From Pseudomonas sp. Irchel s3b2 (GTDB lineage Bacteria; Pseudomonadota; Gammaproteobacteria; Pseudomonadales; Pseudomonadaceae): a DNA stretch of 64,000 bases. The stretch covers positions 62,001 to 126,000 of the forward strand of contig NZ_FYEB01000013.1 of assembly GCF_900187445.1 (NCBI RefSeq). Reading direction: 5' to 3'. The translations under genes were made by a program, and so were the position numbers. Positions 8,892-16,938 of this stretch are shown here, one piece after another (positions within the stretch are counted from its first letter, which is position 1; every line of letters begins with the position of its first letter). A model generated the notes under the pieces. It was not told the origin of the DNA and did not search any database. It worked only from the letters and a program-made list of their open reading frames with translations.

Positions 8892-9806
8892 CTACGAGTG
8901 GGAAAAGATCGCGACAATGGCTTCACGCACTTTCAATACCACCGGATCGAGCTGCGTACTGGTGCGCCAGCCCAGCTCGATCGGATAGCGTGGCAGCGAC
9001 AAAGGGCAGGGCAGCAGCGCCAGTCCGCTGAGCGCGGCGATACTTCGAGCCGCATGAGCTGGGATAGTTGCCACCGCCTGACTGCCCTTGAGCAGATACG
9101 GCAACGCGGCAAAGTGCGTGGTCGACGCGCATACCCGCCGACTCAGCCCCAACGCCGCGAGGCCTTCATCGGTGATCCCGATGAAACCGCCCGATGACAC
9201 CAGAATGTGCTCACGGGCGACGAACGCCTCAAGGCTGAGAGTCTGCTGCCCTTCGGTCAGACTGAGGGGATCCACCAAACACAAATAATCTCCTTCACCC
9301 AGTACCTGACGACTGAGCAAACGCTCGGCAAATCCGCCTGCCGTGATCGCCAGATCGATGCTGCGCTCCATCAAGGCCCGGGCGACGATCTGGCTATGGG
9401 TTTGGCGAAAGATCAGTCGCAGTTTCGGCGCGCGATCAGCGATCTCTTCGATCAATCGTCGCCCATAGGCGATTTCGAAATCATCCGACAAGCCGACCGT
9501 GACCGAGCGTCCTTCGTAGTGGTGGGCGGCCGGATCGACCATCGCCAAACTCTGTCGGCATTTATTCAGCGCATCGCTGACCACCGGTTTCAGCTGGTTG
9601 GCCTTGAGCGTCGGCGCAAGACCTCGGCCAGTGCGCACGAATAATTGATCGCCATACACCTCACGCAATCGGCGCAACGCCGCGCTGACCGCCGATTGCG
9701 TCACGCCCAGACGCAGCGCGGCACGGCTGGCGCTGGATTCCTCGTGCAGGGCTTCGAAGACTTTGAGCAGATTGAGGTCGACGGTGGCGATATTCATTTG
9801 GTTCAT
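8892..9806 (-). CDS. LysR-family transcriptional regulator, probable nitrilase-locus regulator
   Basis: A 304-residue LysR protein: N-terminal winged helix-turn-helix (DLNLLKVFEALHEESSASRAALRLGVTQSAVSAALRRLRE, about residues 10-48) and a periplasmic-binding-like effector domain (about 95-300). The wording FVRTGRGLAPT is typical of the NodD/PcpR branch. It starts 86 bp from the divergent nitrilase gene, the usual arrangement of a LysR activator and its target, so control of the nitrilase is likely but inferred. ATG 9797 (MNIATVDL) is an equally possible start; neither has a clear ribosome site. Confidence 0.9.
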   Translation of the reverse strand: MNQMNIATVDLNLLKVFEALHEESSASRAALRLGVTQSAVSAALRRLREVYGDQLFVRTGRGLAPTLKANQLKPVVSDALNKCRQSLAMVDPAAHHYEGRSVTVGLSDDFEIAYGRRLIEEIADRAPKLRLIFRQTHSQIVARALMERSIDLAITAGGFAERLLSRQVLGEGDYLCLVDPLSLTEGQQTLSLEAFVAREHILVSSGGFIGITDEGLAALGLSRRVCASTTHFAALPYLLKGSQAVATIPAHAARSIAALSGLALLPCPLSLPRYPIELGWRTSTQLDPVVLKVREAIVAIFSHS

Positions 9807-9891
9807 ATCATTCAGCAGTGAGTCGGGCTTTATTCATGATCCTGTGACGCCGGAGAATGAGCAACACTTCATTACTGACGGAGTCACTGCA

Positions 9892-10815
9892 ATGCCCAAG
9901 TCCATCGTTGCTGCTCTGCAAATCGGCGCCTTGCCCGGCGGCAAGGCCGATACCCTCGATCAGATCCTCTCTTGGGAAACCGCCATTATCGAATCCGGCG
10001 CCGCACTGGTGGTCATGCCGGAGGCGTTGCTCGGCGGCTACCCCAAAGGCGAGGGCTTCGGTACGCAATTGGGCTATCGACTGCCGGAAGGTCGTGAAGC
10101 GTTCGCGCGGTATTTCAACAATGCCATCGACGTGCCCGGTGCCGAGACTGACGCCTTGGCCGGATTGTCTTCACGCACGGGCGCCAATCTGGTGATCGGC
10201 GTGATCGAGCGTGCGGGCAGCACCTTATATTGCACCGCACTGTATTTCGATCCACAGGCCGGGCTGGTCGGCAAGCACCGCAAACTGATGCCCACCGGCA
10301 CCGAACGGCTGATATGGGGCAAGGGCGATGGCTCGACCTTGCCGGTGATCGACAGCCAGGTCGGGCGGATCGGCGCGGTGGTGTGCTGGGAAAACATGAT
10401 GCCGCTGCTGCGCACCGCGATGTACGCCAAAGGCGTGGACGTCTGGTGCGCGCCGACCGTGGACGAGCGGGAAATGTGGCAGGTCAGCATGCGTCACATC
10501 GCCCATGAGGGGCGCTGTTTTGTGGTCAGCGCCTGTCAGGTCCAGGCCTCGCCCCAAGCCTTGGGCGTGGAAATCGCCAACTGGCCGGCGGAGCGACCGT
10601 TGATTGCCGGCGGCAGCGTGATTGTCGGGCCCATGGGCGACATTCTCGCGGGGCCGCTGCGTGACGAGGCGGGTTTGCTGACCGCCGAAATCGACACCGA
10701 TGACCTGATCCGCGCCCGTTACGACTACGATGTGGTCGGGCACTACGCGCGCCCGGACGTGTTTGAGTTGACGGTGGATGAGCGAGCCAAACCGGGTGTG
10801 CAGTTCAACGCATAA
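9892..10815 (+). CDS. Nitrilase (carbon-nitrogen hydrolase)
   Basis: The frame opens at 9763 inside the divergent lysR promoter; ATG 9892 (MPKSIVAALQIG) begins the conserved fold and is chosen. The 307-residue product shows the complete nitrilase triad: Glu44 in VMPEALLGGYPKG, Lys131 in GKHRKLMPTGTERLIWG and Cys165 in GAVVCWENMMPLLR. The CWEN context and the length point to true nitrilases, which turn R-CN into the carboxylic acid and ammonia, rather than to amidases or cyanide hydratases. Arylacetonitriles or beta-cyanoalanine are common substrates in this genus; the sequence does not decide. Likely controlled by the divergent LysR protein. Confidence 0.9.
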   Translation: MPKSIVAALQIGALPGGKADTLDQILSWETAIIESGAALVVMPEALLGGYPKGEGFGTQLGYRLPEGREAFARYFNNAIDVPGAETDALAGLSSRTGANLVIGVIERAGSTLYCTALYFDPQAGLVGKHRKLMPTGTERLIWGKGDGSTLPVIDSQVGRIGAVVCWENMMPLLRTAMYAKGVDVWCAPTVDEREMWQVSMRHIAHEGRCFVVSACQVQASPQALGVEIANWPAERPLIAGGSVIVGPMGDILAGPLRDEAGLLTAEIDTDDLIRARYDYDVVGHYARPDVFELTVDERAKPGVQFNA

Positions 10816-10882
10816 ACCGTTGGGGGCGTGATTGTCGTCTAGTCTCTAGGCGTTCACACCCCTGTCAACGGATGGACTGTCC

Positions 10883-12460
10883 ATGAGTTTGTTACTCGGC
10901 CCGATTCTGCAGTTTCGTGGCATCAACGGTAATGTCTATAACGTGTCTGCTCTGGTGGTTTTACCCTTGGGCGCATCATCGCCCAGCGTAAAAGTACCCG
11001 GCGGTGTCACTGCCGACAAACCGTTGGCCACCGCTGATATCCCGTTGCTCAATCCTCAGTACCGCGTCTGGCGCATCGATTTAAAAGCGCTGCAAGACCA
11101 GGCTGTCGCGACTACTTACACGATCAAGATAGAGGACGCGCAGGCCAACTTCGTCGTTCCGGCCGAGGGCCAGTCTCCGCGCATGGCCTATGTGTCGTGC
11201 AACGGTTTCTCGGACCCCAAAGACATGGAGAAGGTGGACCGGAACAACGAGCGTTGGGAGCACATGTGGGGGGCTCATCAAAGCAAGCCCTATCATCTGT
11301 TGTTGATGGGGGGCGATCAGGTTTACAGCGATGATATGCGCAGCAGTGTGTCGTCGATGAAAACGTGGTTCGCCAAACCCTTCGCCGACCGTCGAAAGGC
11401 GGTCTACAGCAAGGTGATCGAAGCCGATCTGGACAAGTTCTTCGCCAGACTCTATCTGGAGCGCTGGAAACAGCCAGAGGTCGCGAAGCTGCTCAGCGCC
11501 GTTCCGACGGTGATGATGTGGGATGACCATGACATCATCGATGGCTGGGGTTCCTACGATGAGATATTGCATTCAAGCCCGGTGTTCCAGGGGCTGTTTG
11601 CCACGGCCAAACGCTATTTCAGGATTTTCCAGCAGCAACTGATCCAGACTCATCCGCACCTCAAACCGTCCGCTGATACTCATCCCTGTGCGATTCCCGA
11701 TACCGCTGACGGCTTTCACCTGGGATTTACCGGCCTGGGTGAATTGGCATTGCTGGTTCCCGATTTGCGCAGCGAACGTGCGCCGGATTTGACGACCCCG
11801 CCGGCTCGGCAAACCCGGATCATTTCGCCCGTCAGTTGGGATGCGATTTATGCCTGGCTGGGCAAGGTCAAGGGGCATAAGCACTTGCTGCTGATGTCGA
11901 GTATTCCCGTGGGGTACCTGGATTTGCAGGCAGCCGAAAAGGCACTGGACCTGATCTCGGGGCAGCAGGAACTCGAGGACGATTTGCGCGACCATTGGCG
12001 AAGCCTGCCCCATCGAGACGAACGCAAGCGGTTGATCATGCGATTGCTGGATTTCGCCCATGCCGAATCCTGCAAGGTCACGCTGGTATCCGGTGATGTT
12101 CATGTGGCAGGGGCTTGCGTGATCGAATCGACGTTGTCCCGGCATCGCAACGATGGTTCAGGATTGATCTACCAATTGATTTCGACCGGGGTCGTGCATC
12201 CTTCACCGCCGGTGTTGGCGGTGCAGTTTCTGGAGTCCATTGGCAAGCACCAGGAACAGATCGACTACGCCATCACCGGAACCATGTTGCCCATCGGTGC
12301 ACGGGGGCGTTACCTGATCGCCGCTCGGAACTGGCTGGCGATAGAGCCGGATGAAGACAGCACCGGCAGAAGTCGGCTATGGGCCAACTGGCACGTAGAA
12401 GGTCTCAAACATTGCGTGACCCAGGTGATCGATCCCGTTAAACCACGGGCCGAGCCGTGA
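10883..12460 (+). CDS. PhoD-like metallophosphatase
   Basis: A 525-residue protein with the metal-binding blocks of the PhoD-like superfamily: LLMGGDQVYSDD (about residues 137-148), MMWDDHDIIDGWGSYDE (about 212-228) and TLVSGDVHVAG (about 399-409). The N-terminal 90 residues form a beta-rich domain. No signal peptide is visible, unlike classical Tat-exported alkaline phosphatase D, so it probably acts in the cytoplasm on a phosphodiester or phosphomonoester not predictable from sequence. ATG 10883 follows GGATGGA at a suitable distance. Stop to stop it nearly abuts the convergent lipoprotein gene. Confidence 0.85.
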   Translation: MSLLLGPILQFRGINGNVYNVSALVVLPLGASSPSVKVPGGVTADKPLATADIPLLNPQYRVWRIDLKALQDQAVATTYTIKIEDAQANFVVPAEGQSPRMAYVSCNGFSDPKDMEKVDRNNERWEHMWGAHQSKPYHLLLMGGDQVYSDDMRSSVSSMKTWFAKPFADRRKAVYSKVIEADLDKFFARLYLERWKQPEVAKLLSAVPTVMMWDDHDIIDGWGSYDEILHSSPVFQGLFATAKRYFRIFQQQLIQTHPHLKPSADTHPCAIPDTADGFHLGFTGLGELALLVPDLRSERAPDLTTPPARQTRIISPVSWDAIYAWLGKVKGHKHLLLMSSIPVGYLDLQAAEKALDLISGQQELEDDLRDHWRSLPHRDERKRLIMRLLDFAHAESCKVTLVSGDVHVAGACVIESTLSRHRNDGSGLIYQLISTGVVHPSPPVLAVQFLESIGKHQEQIDYAITGTMLPIGARGRYLIAARNWLAIEPDEDSTGRSRLWANWHVEGLKHCVTQVIDPVKPRAEP

Positions 12461-12463
12461 GCA

Positions 12464-12931
12464 TTACCACGTGCCGGTGGTCGGCGCCGACAGGCTGAGC
12501 TTGCCGCGATCAACGAAACGCATCGTGCCGAACACGCCGCTGGCCAATTTGCCCCGAAGCACGTACGGCAGATTGTTCAGTGTCTGGATCTGACCCAGCC
12601 CGAGGGTCTGACGCAGCACCGAGAAGGCCGAAACGCTCACCGGCACCACGATGACCGCTTCGGAGAAACGCGGAATCGAGCCCGCCTGGTCGCTGACACC
12701 GGAGGCGAGGGATTGACCGTTCACCTCCAGATCCAGGGCCACGCCGTTGTAGTCGATCGCCGTTTCATTGGGGTTTTGCACGCGCAGCTTTACCGCAAAA
12801 CGCACTTCCAGTTCCTGGCTTGGCAGCGGCTCGATACCGACCACGTTGATGTTCAGCGGGTCGCGATCAGGGAACAGGGCGCAGGCGCTCAAGGAGAGCA
12901 ACAGGAGGGACAGGACAAACAATCTGCGCAT
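12464..12931 (-). CDS. LEA type-2 (WHy domain) lipoprotein
   Basis: The open frame reaches 13111, but ATG 12931 starts a clear lipoprotein signal: MRRLFVLSLLLLSLSAC, with the lipobox LSAC and Cys17 as the lipid site. After it comes a WHy/LEA14-type beta domain (about 30-150) with RVQNPNETAIDYNGVALDLEVNG. Members are small outer-membrane-anchored proteins of unknown role, linked to desiccation in plants. It lies convergent with the PhoD-like gene, three bases between the stops. Confidence 0.85.
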   Translation of the reverse strand: MRRLFVLSLLLLSLSACALFPDRDPLNINVVGIEPLPSQELEVRFAVKLRVQNPNETAIDYNGVALDLEVNGQSLASGVSDQAGSIPRFSEAVIVVPVSVSAFSVLRQTLGLGQIQTLNNLPYVLRGKLASGVFGTMRFVDRGKLSLSAPTTGTW

Positions 12932-13064
12932 GGACAGGCTCTCGTAAAGAAAAAGGCCGAGCCGCTCGTGGCTCTGCCCTCGAACAGGAAGATATCCAGC
13001 ACGATAGCGCACAACGCGCTGACGGTGATCGGCGATTAGAAGATGGTCGTGCACACTCTGCTCT

Positions 13065-13961
13065 TCAGGCGAACGCTGCGAGCAAATCCTCTTCAAAGAC
13101 TTTTTGCGCATCTCCCGGCACCTGCGCGCGATGGCGGGCCAGATGGAACGCCACCTCGAAACTCATATCGCCCTGACTCACGGCGCGCAGCAATCCTTTG
13201 TCTTCCCAGCCGCGGGCGAAGTGATCGGGCAAGTAGCCAACATGCTTGCCGGAAAGAATGAAGGCGAGGGTGCCTTCGACCTGCTCGGAACGCGCTGAAC
13301 ACCTCTTCCCCTGAAACGGCTCGTCGCTACGCAGGAAGCGGTAAGGGTGATCGACCCGGTCGCAGGCCTGAAGCGCTTGATCGTCAGGCGCTTCATCGGT
13401 GAACAGCGGATGCCCCGGGGCGCAATACAGGTGCTGGGTTTCAGTGAACAGTTCGCGGTAGTCAAAAGCGCTCTGCGCCTGTGAGAAATAGCCGATCGCC
13501 AGATCCAGCCGTTGTTGCAGCAACAGCCGCTCCATTTCGCCGGGCATGGCGCTGATCAACTCGATACGCACTGATTCGTCCCGTTCGCGAAAGCGCCGGA
13601 TCGCCTCGGCAACCCGTTGCAGCACTGACTGATCAAGCGCTTCGGACAAGCCCAGGCGCACTTCGCCGATCAAGCGTCCGGCCACGCCATTGGATTGATG
13701 ACGGAACGCTTCGATGGACTCGAACAAGGCTCGAATGGCAAGGAGCAGTTGCTCGCCTTTGGGGGTGATTTTGAACCCGCCCTTGCCGCGACTGCACAGG
13801 CGATAGCCGAGTCGGGTTTCGAGCCTGGCCATTTGCTGGCTGATGCTCGACTGGCTCAGCCCCAATTCACCCTGAGCCGCACTGAAGCCACCGCATTCCA
13901 CCACGCTGACAAACAGGCGCAGCAGGTGCAGATCGAGGTCATGAAGTTGACCGAGCATCAA
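13065..13961 (-). CDS. LysR-family transcriptional regulator beside agmatinase
   Basis: A 298-residue LysR protein. The winged HTH is DLHLLRLFVSVVECGGFSAAQGELGLSQSSISQQMARLE (about 8-48) and an effector-binding domain follows from about residue 95. It is divergent from the remnant polyamine-binding-protein gene and the agmatinase gene, so it probably responds to agmatine or a related guanidino or polyamine compound and controls that side. This is positional inference. Two Met codons in a row at the start leave a one-codon ambiguity. Confidence 0.9.
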   Translation of the reverse strand: MMLGQLHDLDLHLLRLFVSVVECGGFSAAQGELGLSQSSISQQMARLETRLGYRLCSRGKGGFKITPKGEQLLLAIRALFESIEAFRHQSNGVAGRLIGEVRLGLSEALDQSVLQRVAEAIRRFRERDESVRIELISAMPGEMERLLLQQRLDLAIGYFSQAQSAFDYRELFTETQHLYCAPGHPLFTDEAPDDQALQACDRVDHPYRFLRSDEPFQGKRCSARSEQVEGTLAFILSGKHVGYLPDHFARGWEDKGLLRAVSQGDMSFEVAFHLARHRAQVPGDAQKVFEEDLLAAFA

Positions 13962-14059
13962 ACATTACTCCGCAATAAAGTCAGGATAACTAACTTGGTA
14001 TTTTTCCAATGTAACCGACGACGCATCCTGCGACCACTTCCCTCGGTCAGGTGTTCGTC

Positions 14060-14428
14060 ATGGCTCCGTTCTTCATGCTGTGTTTACCCGCACTGTTCCT
14101 CGCCATGGCCATACCGGCCCAGGCTGAGGAAAAAGTCCTCAATCTTTACAGTTGGGCCGATTACGTGGCGCCCGACACCTTGCAGCGGTTCGAAAAGGAA
14201 ACCGGTATCCACGTGCGCCCCGAATCCGTCGCCGCGCTGACCAATACGTTGTTCTTCGCCACGGCCAATCGGGCGGCGACGCCGTTGGTGGATGAGGCGG
14301 TGCGCAACGATCCCGACATCTACCCGCAAAGCGAAGTGCGTGGGCGGCTGTACGCCGACCACAGCATGAGCCTCAAGGACATGCGTCAGCGCACCCGTCT
14401 GTGGACCACTTTCCGTAGCCGCCAATAA
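14060..14428 (+). pseudogene. Polyamine ABC transporter substrate-binding protein with large internal in-frame deletion
   Basis: A 122-residue frame from ATG 14060 joins two ends of a PotF/SpuD-type periplasmic polyamine-binding protein. Residues 1-22 are a signal peptide (cleavage after AQA). Residues 23-53 match the mature N-terminus (KVLNLYSWADYVAPDTLQRF). Residues 54-122 match the extreme C-terminus (ATANRAATPLV, NDPDIYP, RLYADHSMSLKDMRQRTRLW). Family members are about 365 residues, so about 240 residues including most of the ligand site are missing, with the join near base 14218 and the frame kept. It cannot bind polyamines as a normal two-lobed protein. It stays 21 bp upstream of the agmatinase gene, probably co-transcribed. 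Confidence 0.85.
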
Positions 14429-14449
14429 GCCAACAATAAGGAACACACC

Positions 14450-15409
14450 ATGGACGTCCCTGCACAGAACGATCAGGCCATGACCCGCGACAGTCTTTAC
14501 GGGACTGCCACCGAAAGCACCTACGCCGGTATCACAAGTTTCATGCGCCGTCGCTACAGCCGCGACTTGCGTGGCGTCGACGTGGTGGTCAGTGGCGTGC
14601 CGTTCGACACCGCCACCAGCAACCGCCCCGGCGCACGTTTCGGACCGCGGGGCATTCGGACGGCATCCACCGGGATCGCCTGGGAACGCCACTGGCCGTG
14701 GACGTTCGACCCGTTCGATCACTTGGCGGTGATCGACTACGGCGATTGCGCCTTCGATTACGGCACGCCGCAGTCGGTGCCGGACAGCATCGAAGCCCAC
14801 GCCGAACACATCCTGAGCGGCGGTTGCGCGATGCTGACGTTTGGCGGCGATCACTTCGTCAGTTATCCGCTGCTCAAGGCCCATGCCCGTCAGCATGGCC
14901 CGTTGTCGTTGATTCACTTCGACGCCCATAGCGACACCTGGCCGGATGAGGAGGGCAAGCGCGTCGACCACGGCACGATGTTCTGGCATGCGGCCAAAGA
15001 AGGGTTGGTGGATCCGTCGCGCTCGGTACAGATCGGGTTGCGCACCACCAATGACGATCATCAGGGCTTTCAAGTGCTGGATGCGCGGCAGGTGCATCGG
15101 CAAGGGTGTGAGGCTATTGTCGAGGCGATTCGTGCGCGGGTCGGTGATCACCCAGTGTATCTGACCTTCGACATCGACTGCCTCGACCCGGCCTTCGCCC
15201 CGGGCACTGGAACGCCGGTGTGTGGTGGCTTGAGCACGGTGCAGGCGCTGGAGATTCTCGGCGGTTTGCGCGGGATCAACCTGGTGGGGATGGACGTGGT
15301 GGAAGTGGCACCGGCCTACGACAGCGCGGACATTACCTCACTGGCAGCGGTGACATTGGCCATGGAAATGCTGTGTTTGTATGCGGCCAGGCATAAGGTC
15401 GATCGGTAG
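14450..15409 (+). CDS. speB: Agmatinase-type ureohydrolase
   Basis: A 319-residue member of the arginase/agmatinase family. All manganese motifs are present: TFGGDHFVSY (about 123-132), IHFDAHSDTWPD (about 149-160) and LTFDIDCLDPAFAPGTG (about 237-253), the last with the GTGTP segment typical of agmatinases and guanidinobutyrases. It hydrolyses a guanidino compound, most likely agmatine to putrescine and urea. AAGGAACACACC precedes ATG 14450. The neighbours, a LysR regulator and a polyamine-binding-protein remnant, fit agmatine/polyamine metabolism. Guanidinobutyrase activity cannot be excluded. Confidence 0.85.
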   Translation: MDVPAQNDQAMTRDSLYGTATESTYAGITSFMRRRYSRDLRGVDVVVSGVPFDTATSNRPGARFGPRGIRTASTGIAWERHWPWTFDPFDHLAVIDYGDCAFDYGTPQSVPDSIEAHAEHILSGGCAMLTFGGDHFVSYPLLKAHARQHGPLSLIHFDAHSDTWPDEEGKRVDHGTMFWHAAKEGLVDPSRSVQIGLRTTNDDHQGFQVLDARQVHRQGCEAIVEAIRARVGDHPVYLTFDIDCLDPAFAPGTGTPVCGGLSTVQALEILGGLRGINLVGMDVVEVAPAYDSADITSLAAVTLAMEMLCLYAARHKVDR

Positions 15410-15437
15410 TCCTGATGTGTGGTGTCTGGTATGACGC

Positions 15438-15530
15438 CTTCGCGGGCAAGCCTCGCTCCTACAGGTTTTGTGTCGTGCCCAAATCACGCGGCAATCGCTG
15501 TACTTGTAGGAGCGAGGCTTGCCCGCGAAG
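15438..15530. repeat. REP palindrome pair
   Basis: CTTCGCGGGCAAGCCTCGCT... (15438-15463) and its exact inverse (15505-15530) are separated by about 40 bases. A Pseudomonas REP doublet in the spacer between the agmatinase and the YafY-type regulator. Confidence 0.9.
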
Positions 15531-15618
15531 CTTTTCAGATTGGCGAATGACTCCTGCCAATATCTGACAGCAGCCTCTGCTAAGCTCCGACAACTTTTCA
15601 GGAAAGAGCCTGCCGACC

Positions 15619-16335
15619 GTGTCGCGAACCAGCCGTCTATTGACTTTGTTACAAGTGCTGCGGGGCAAAAGTCGTCCGGTGACTGCCGCGACATTGGCCA
15701 GCGAACTGGAGATATCCGAACGCACGCTGTACCGCGATATCGCGGAACTCACCGCGCTCGGCGCGCCGATCTTTGGCGAGGCGGGGATTGGCTATGTATT
15801 GCGCAGCGGTCTGTTTCTGCCACCCTTGATGCTCAATGCCGATGAAACCGAAGCCATCGTGCTCGGCTTGCGCTACGTGGATCAGCGTGGCGATGAGGTC
15901 TTGGGCAAAGCCGCGGCCGATGCCCTGGCAAAAATCGCCGCGGTACTCGACCCCGCGGCTCAAGAGGCCTTGCGCAACCCGACAGTGCTGCCGGGCCCGC
16001 CGGGTTACGGCTATCCGCAAAATGCCGTGCCTTTGAACGTGTTTCGCCAAGCCATCCGCGATCAGGCCAAGCTGCACATCGATTACGCCGATGCCAATCA
16101 GGTGCCCAGTCAGCGGCTGATCTGGCCGCTGGCTCTGGGTTTCCTCAATGAGGTGCGGATCATCGTTGCCTGGTGTGAATTGCGCAGCGCTTATCGCACG
16201 TTTCGCACCGACCGGATATCCGCCGCCAGTGCGCAGGGCGAACGCTATCCAGGGCGGCGCAGCGACCTGTTGCGCACCTGGCGCAAGCAGATGCAACTCG
16301 ACGAAGCAGGGCGTTTCACTCCTGACAAGAACTGA
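15619..16335 (+). CDS. YafY-family HTH/WYL transcriptional regulator
   Basis: A 238-residue protein starting with GTG 15619. The N-terminus is an HTH_11 domain (SRLLTLLQVLRGKSRPVTAATLASELEISERTLYRDIAELTALG, about 4-48) and the C-terminus is a WYL-like ligand-sensing domain (about 135-205). Such proteins repress or activate neighbouring genes in response to small ligands or nucleic-acid damage signals. The gene that follows 52 bp downstream encodes an NTF2-like protein and may be co-transcribed. Confidence 0.88.
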   Translation: MSRTSRLLTLLQVLRGKSRPVTAATLASELEISERTLYRDIAELTALGAPIFGEAGIGYVLRSGLFLPPLMLNADETEAIVLGLRYVDQRGDEVLGKAAADALAKIAAVLDPAAQEALRNPTVLPGPPGYGYPQNAVPLNVFRQAIRDQAKLHIDYADANQVPSQRLIWPLALGFLNEVRIIVAWCELRSAYRTFRTDRISAASAQGERYPGRRSDLLRTWRKQMQLDEAGRFTPDKN

Positions 16336-16387
16336 CACAGGCTTGTTTTAGCATGGCTCCAGAATCAACTCACAAGGAGCCGTAAAC

Positions 16388-16729
16388 ATGTCCAATCCAG
16401 CCTCTTCACTGGCCCCCGCCATCGCCGCCTACATTGCCGCTGCCAATGCCCGCGATACGTCGAGGGTTGCCAGTTTTTTCGCTGAGGATGCCAACGTGTT
16501 CGATGAGGGGCAGCATCAAGTCGGCACGCAAGCCATCGCCCAATGGATGCAAGACACCGCCCAACGTTATCAGCCACGGGTCGAGGTGCTTGACGTTCAG
16601 TTGCGCACCGGCAAAGTGCTGGTGCACAACTTGATCTCCGGCACGTTTCCCGGCAGCCCGCTGGAACTGCGCTACATGTTCCGCCTCAATGAGCAGGGCA
16701 AGATAGCGCGGCTGGATATCTCGCTGTAA
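16388..16729 (+). CDS. NTF2-like/SnoaL-like small protein
   Basis: A 113-residue protein with the cone-shaped NTF2/SnoaL pattern: an N-terminal helix pair with AYIAAANARDTSRVASFFAEDANVFDEG (about 14-41) and strands ending in YMFRLNEQGKIARLDISL. ATG 16388 follows AAGGAGCCGTAAAC. The family includes ketosteroid-isomerase-like enzymes and binding proteins; no catalytic assignment is possible. The upstream YafY-type regulator is its likely partner. Confidence 0.85.
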   Translation: MSNPASSLAPAIAAYIAAANARDTSRVASFFAEDANVFDEGQHQVGTQAIAQWMQDTAQRYQPRVEVLDVQLRTGKVLVHNLISGTFPGSPLELRYMFRLNEQGKIARLDISL

Positions 16730-16753
16730 CCGCGGGCCTGCCGAAGCTGGCTT

Positions 16754-16894
16754 GTAGCAGCTGTCGAGCTTGCGAGGCTGCGGCTGCGCAGCAGTCGTCA
16801 AACCAGAACATGCGGAGCATCAGACACACCGCGTCTATCGGATTCACGACTGCTGCGCAGCCGAACGCAGCCTCGCAAGCTCGACAGCTGCTAC
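16754..16894. repeat. Long inverted repeat (second palindrome family)
   Basis: GTAGCAGCTGTCGAGCTTGC... through GCGCAGCAGTCGT (16754-16799) is repeated inverted at 16846-16894. The arms are about 46 bases, differing mainly by a TTCG present only in the right arm. It does not share the REP core and is a separate Pseudomonas repeat type, lying just upstream of zapE. Confidence 0.85.
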
Positions 16895-16938
16895 GGATCA
16901 GGCTTCACCAACTGCCACCGAGACGTATACTGCCGCGC

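Noticed and set aside
14084..15151. 355-codon open frame antisense to the agmatinase
   Set aside because: Shadow of a protein with all manganese ligands in the forward frame.
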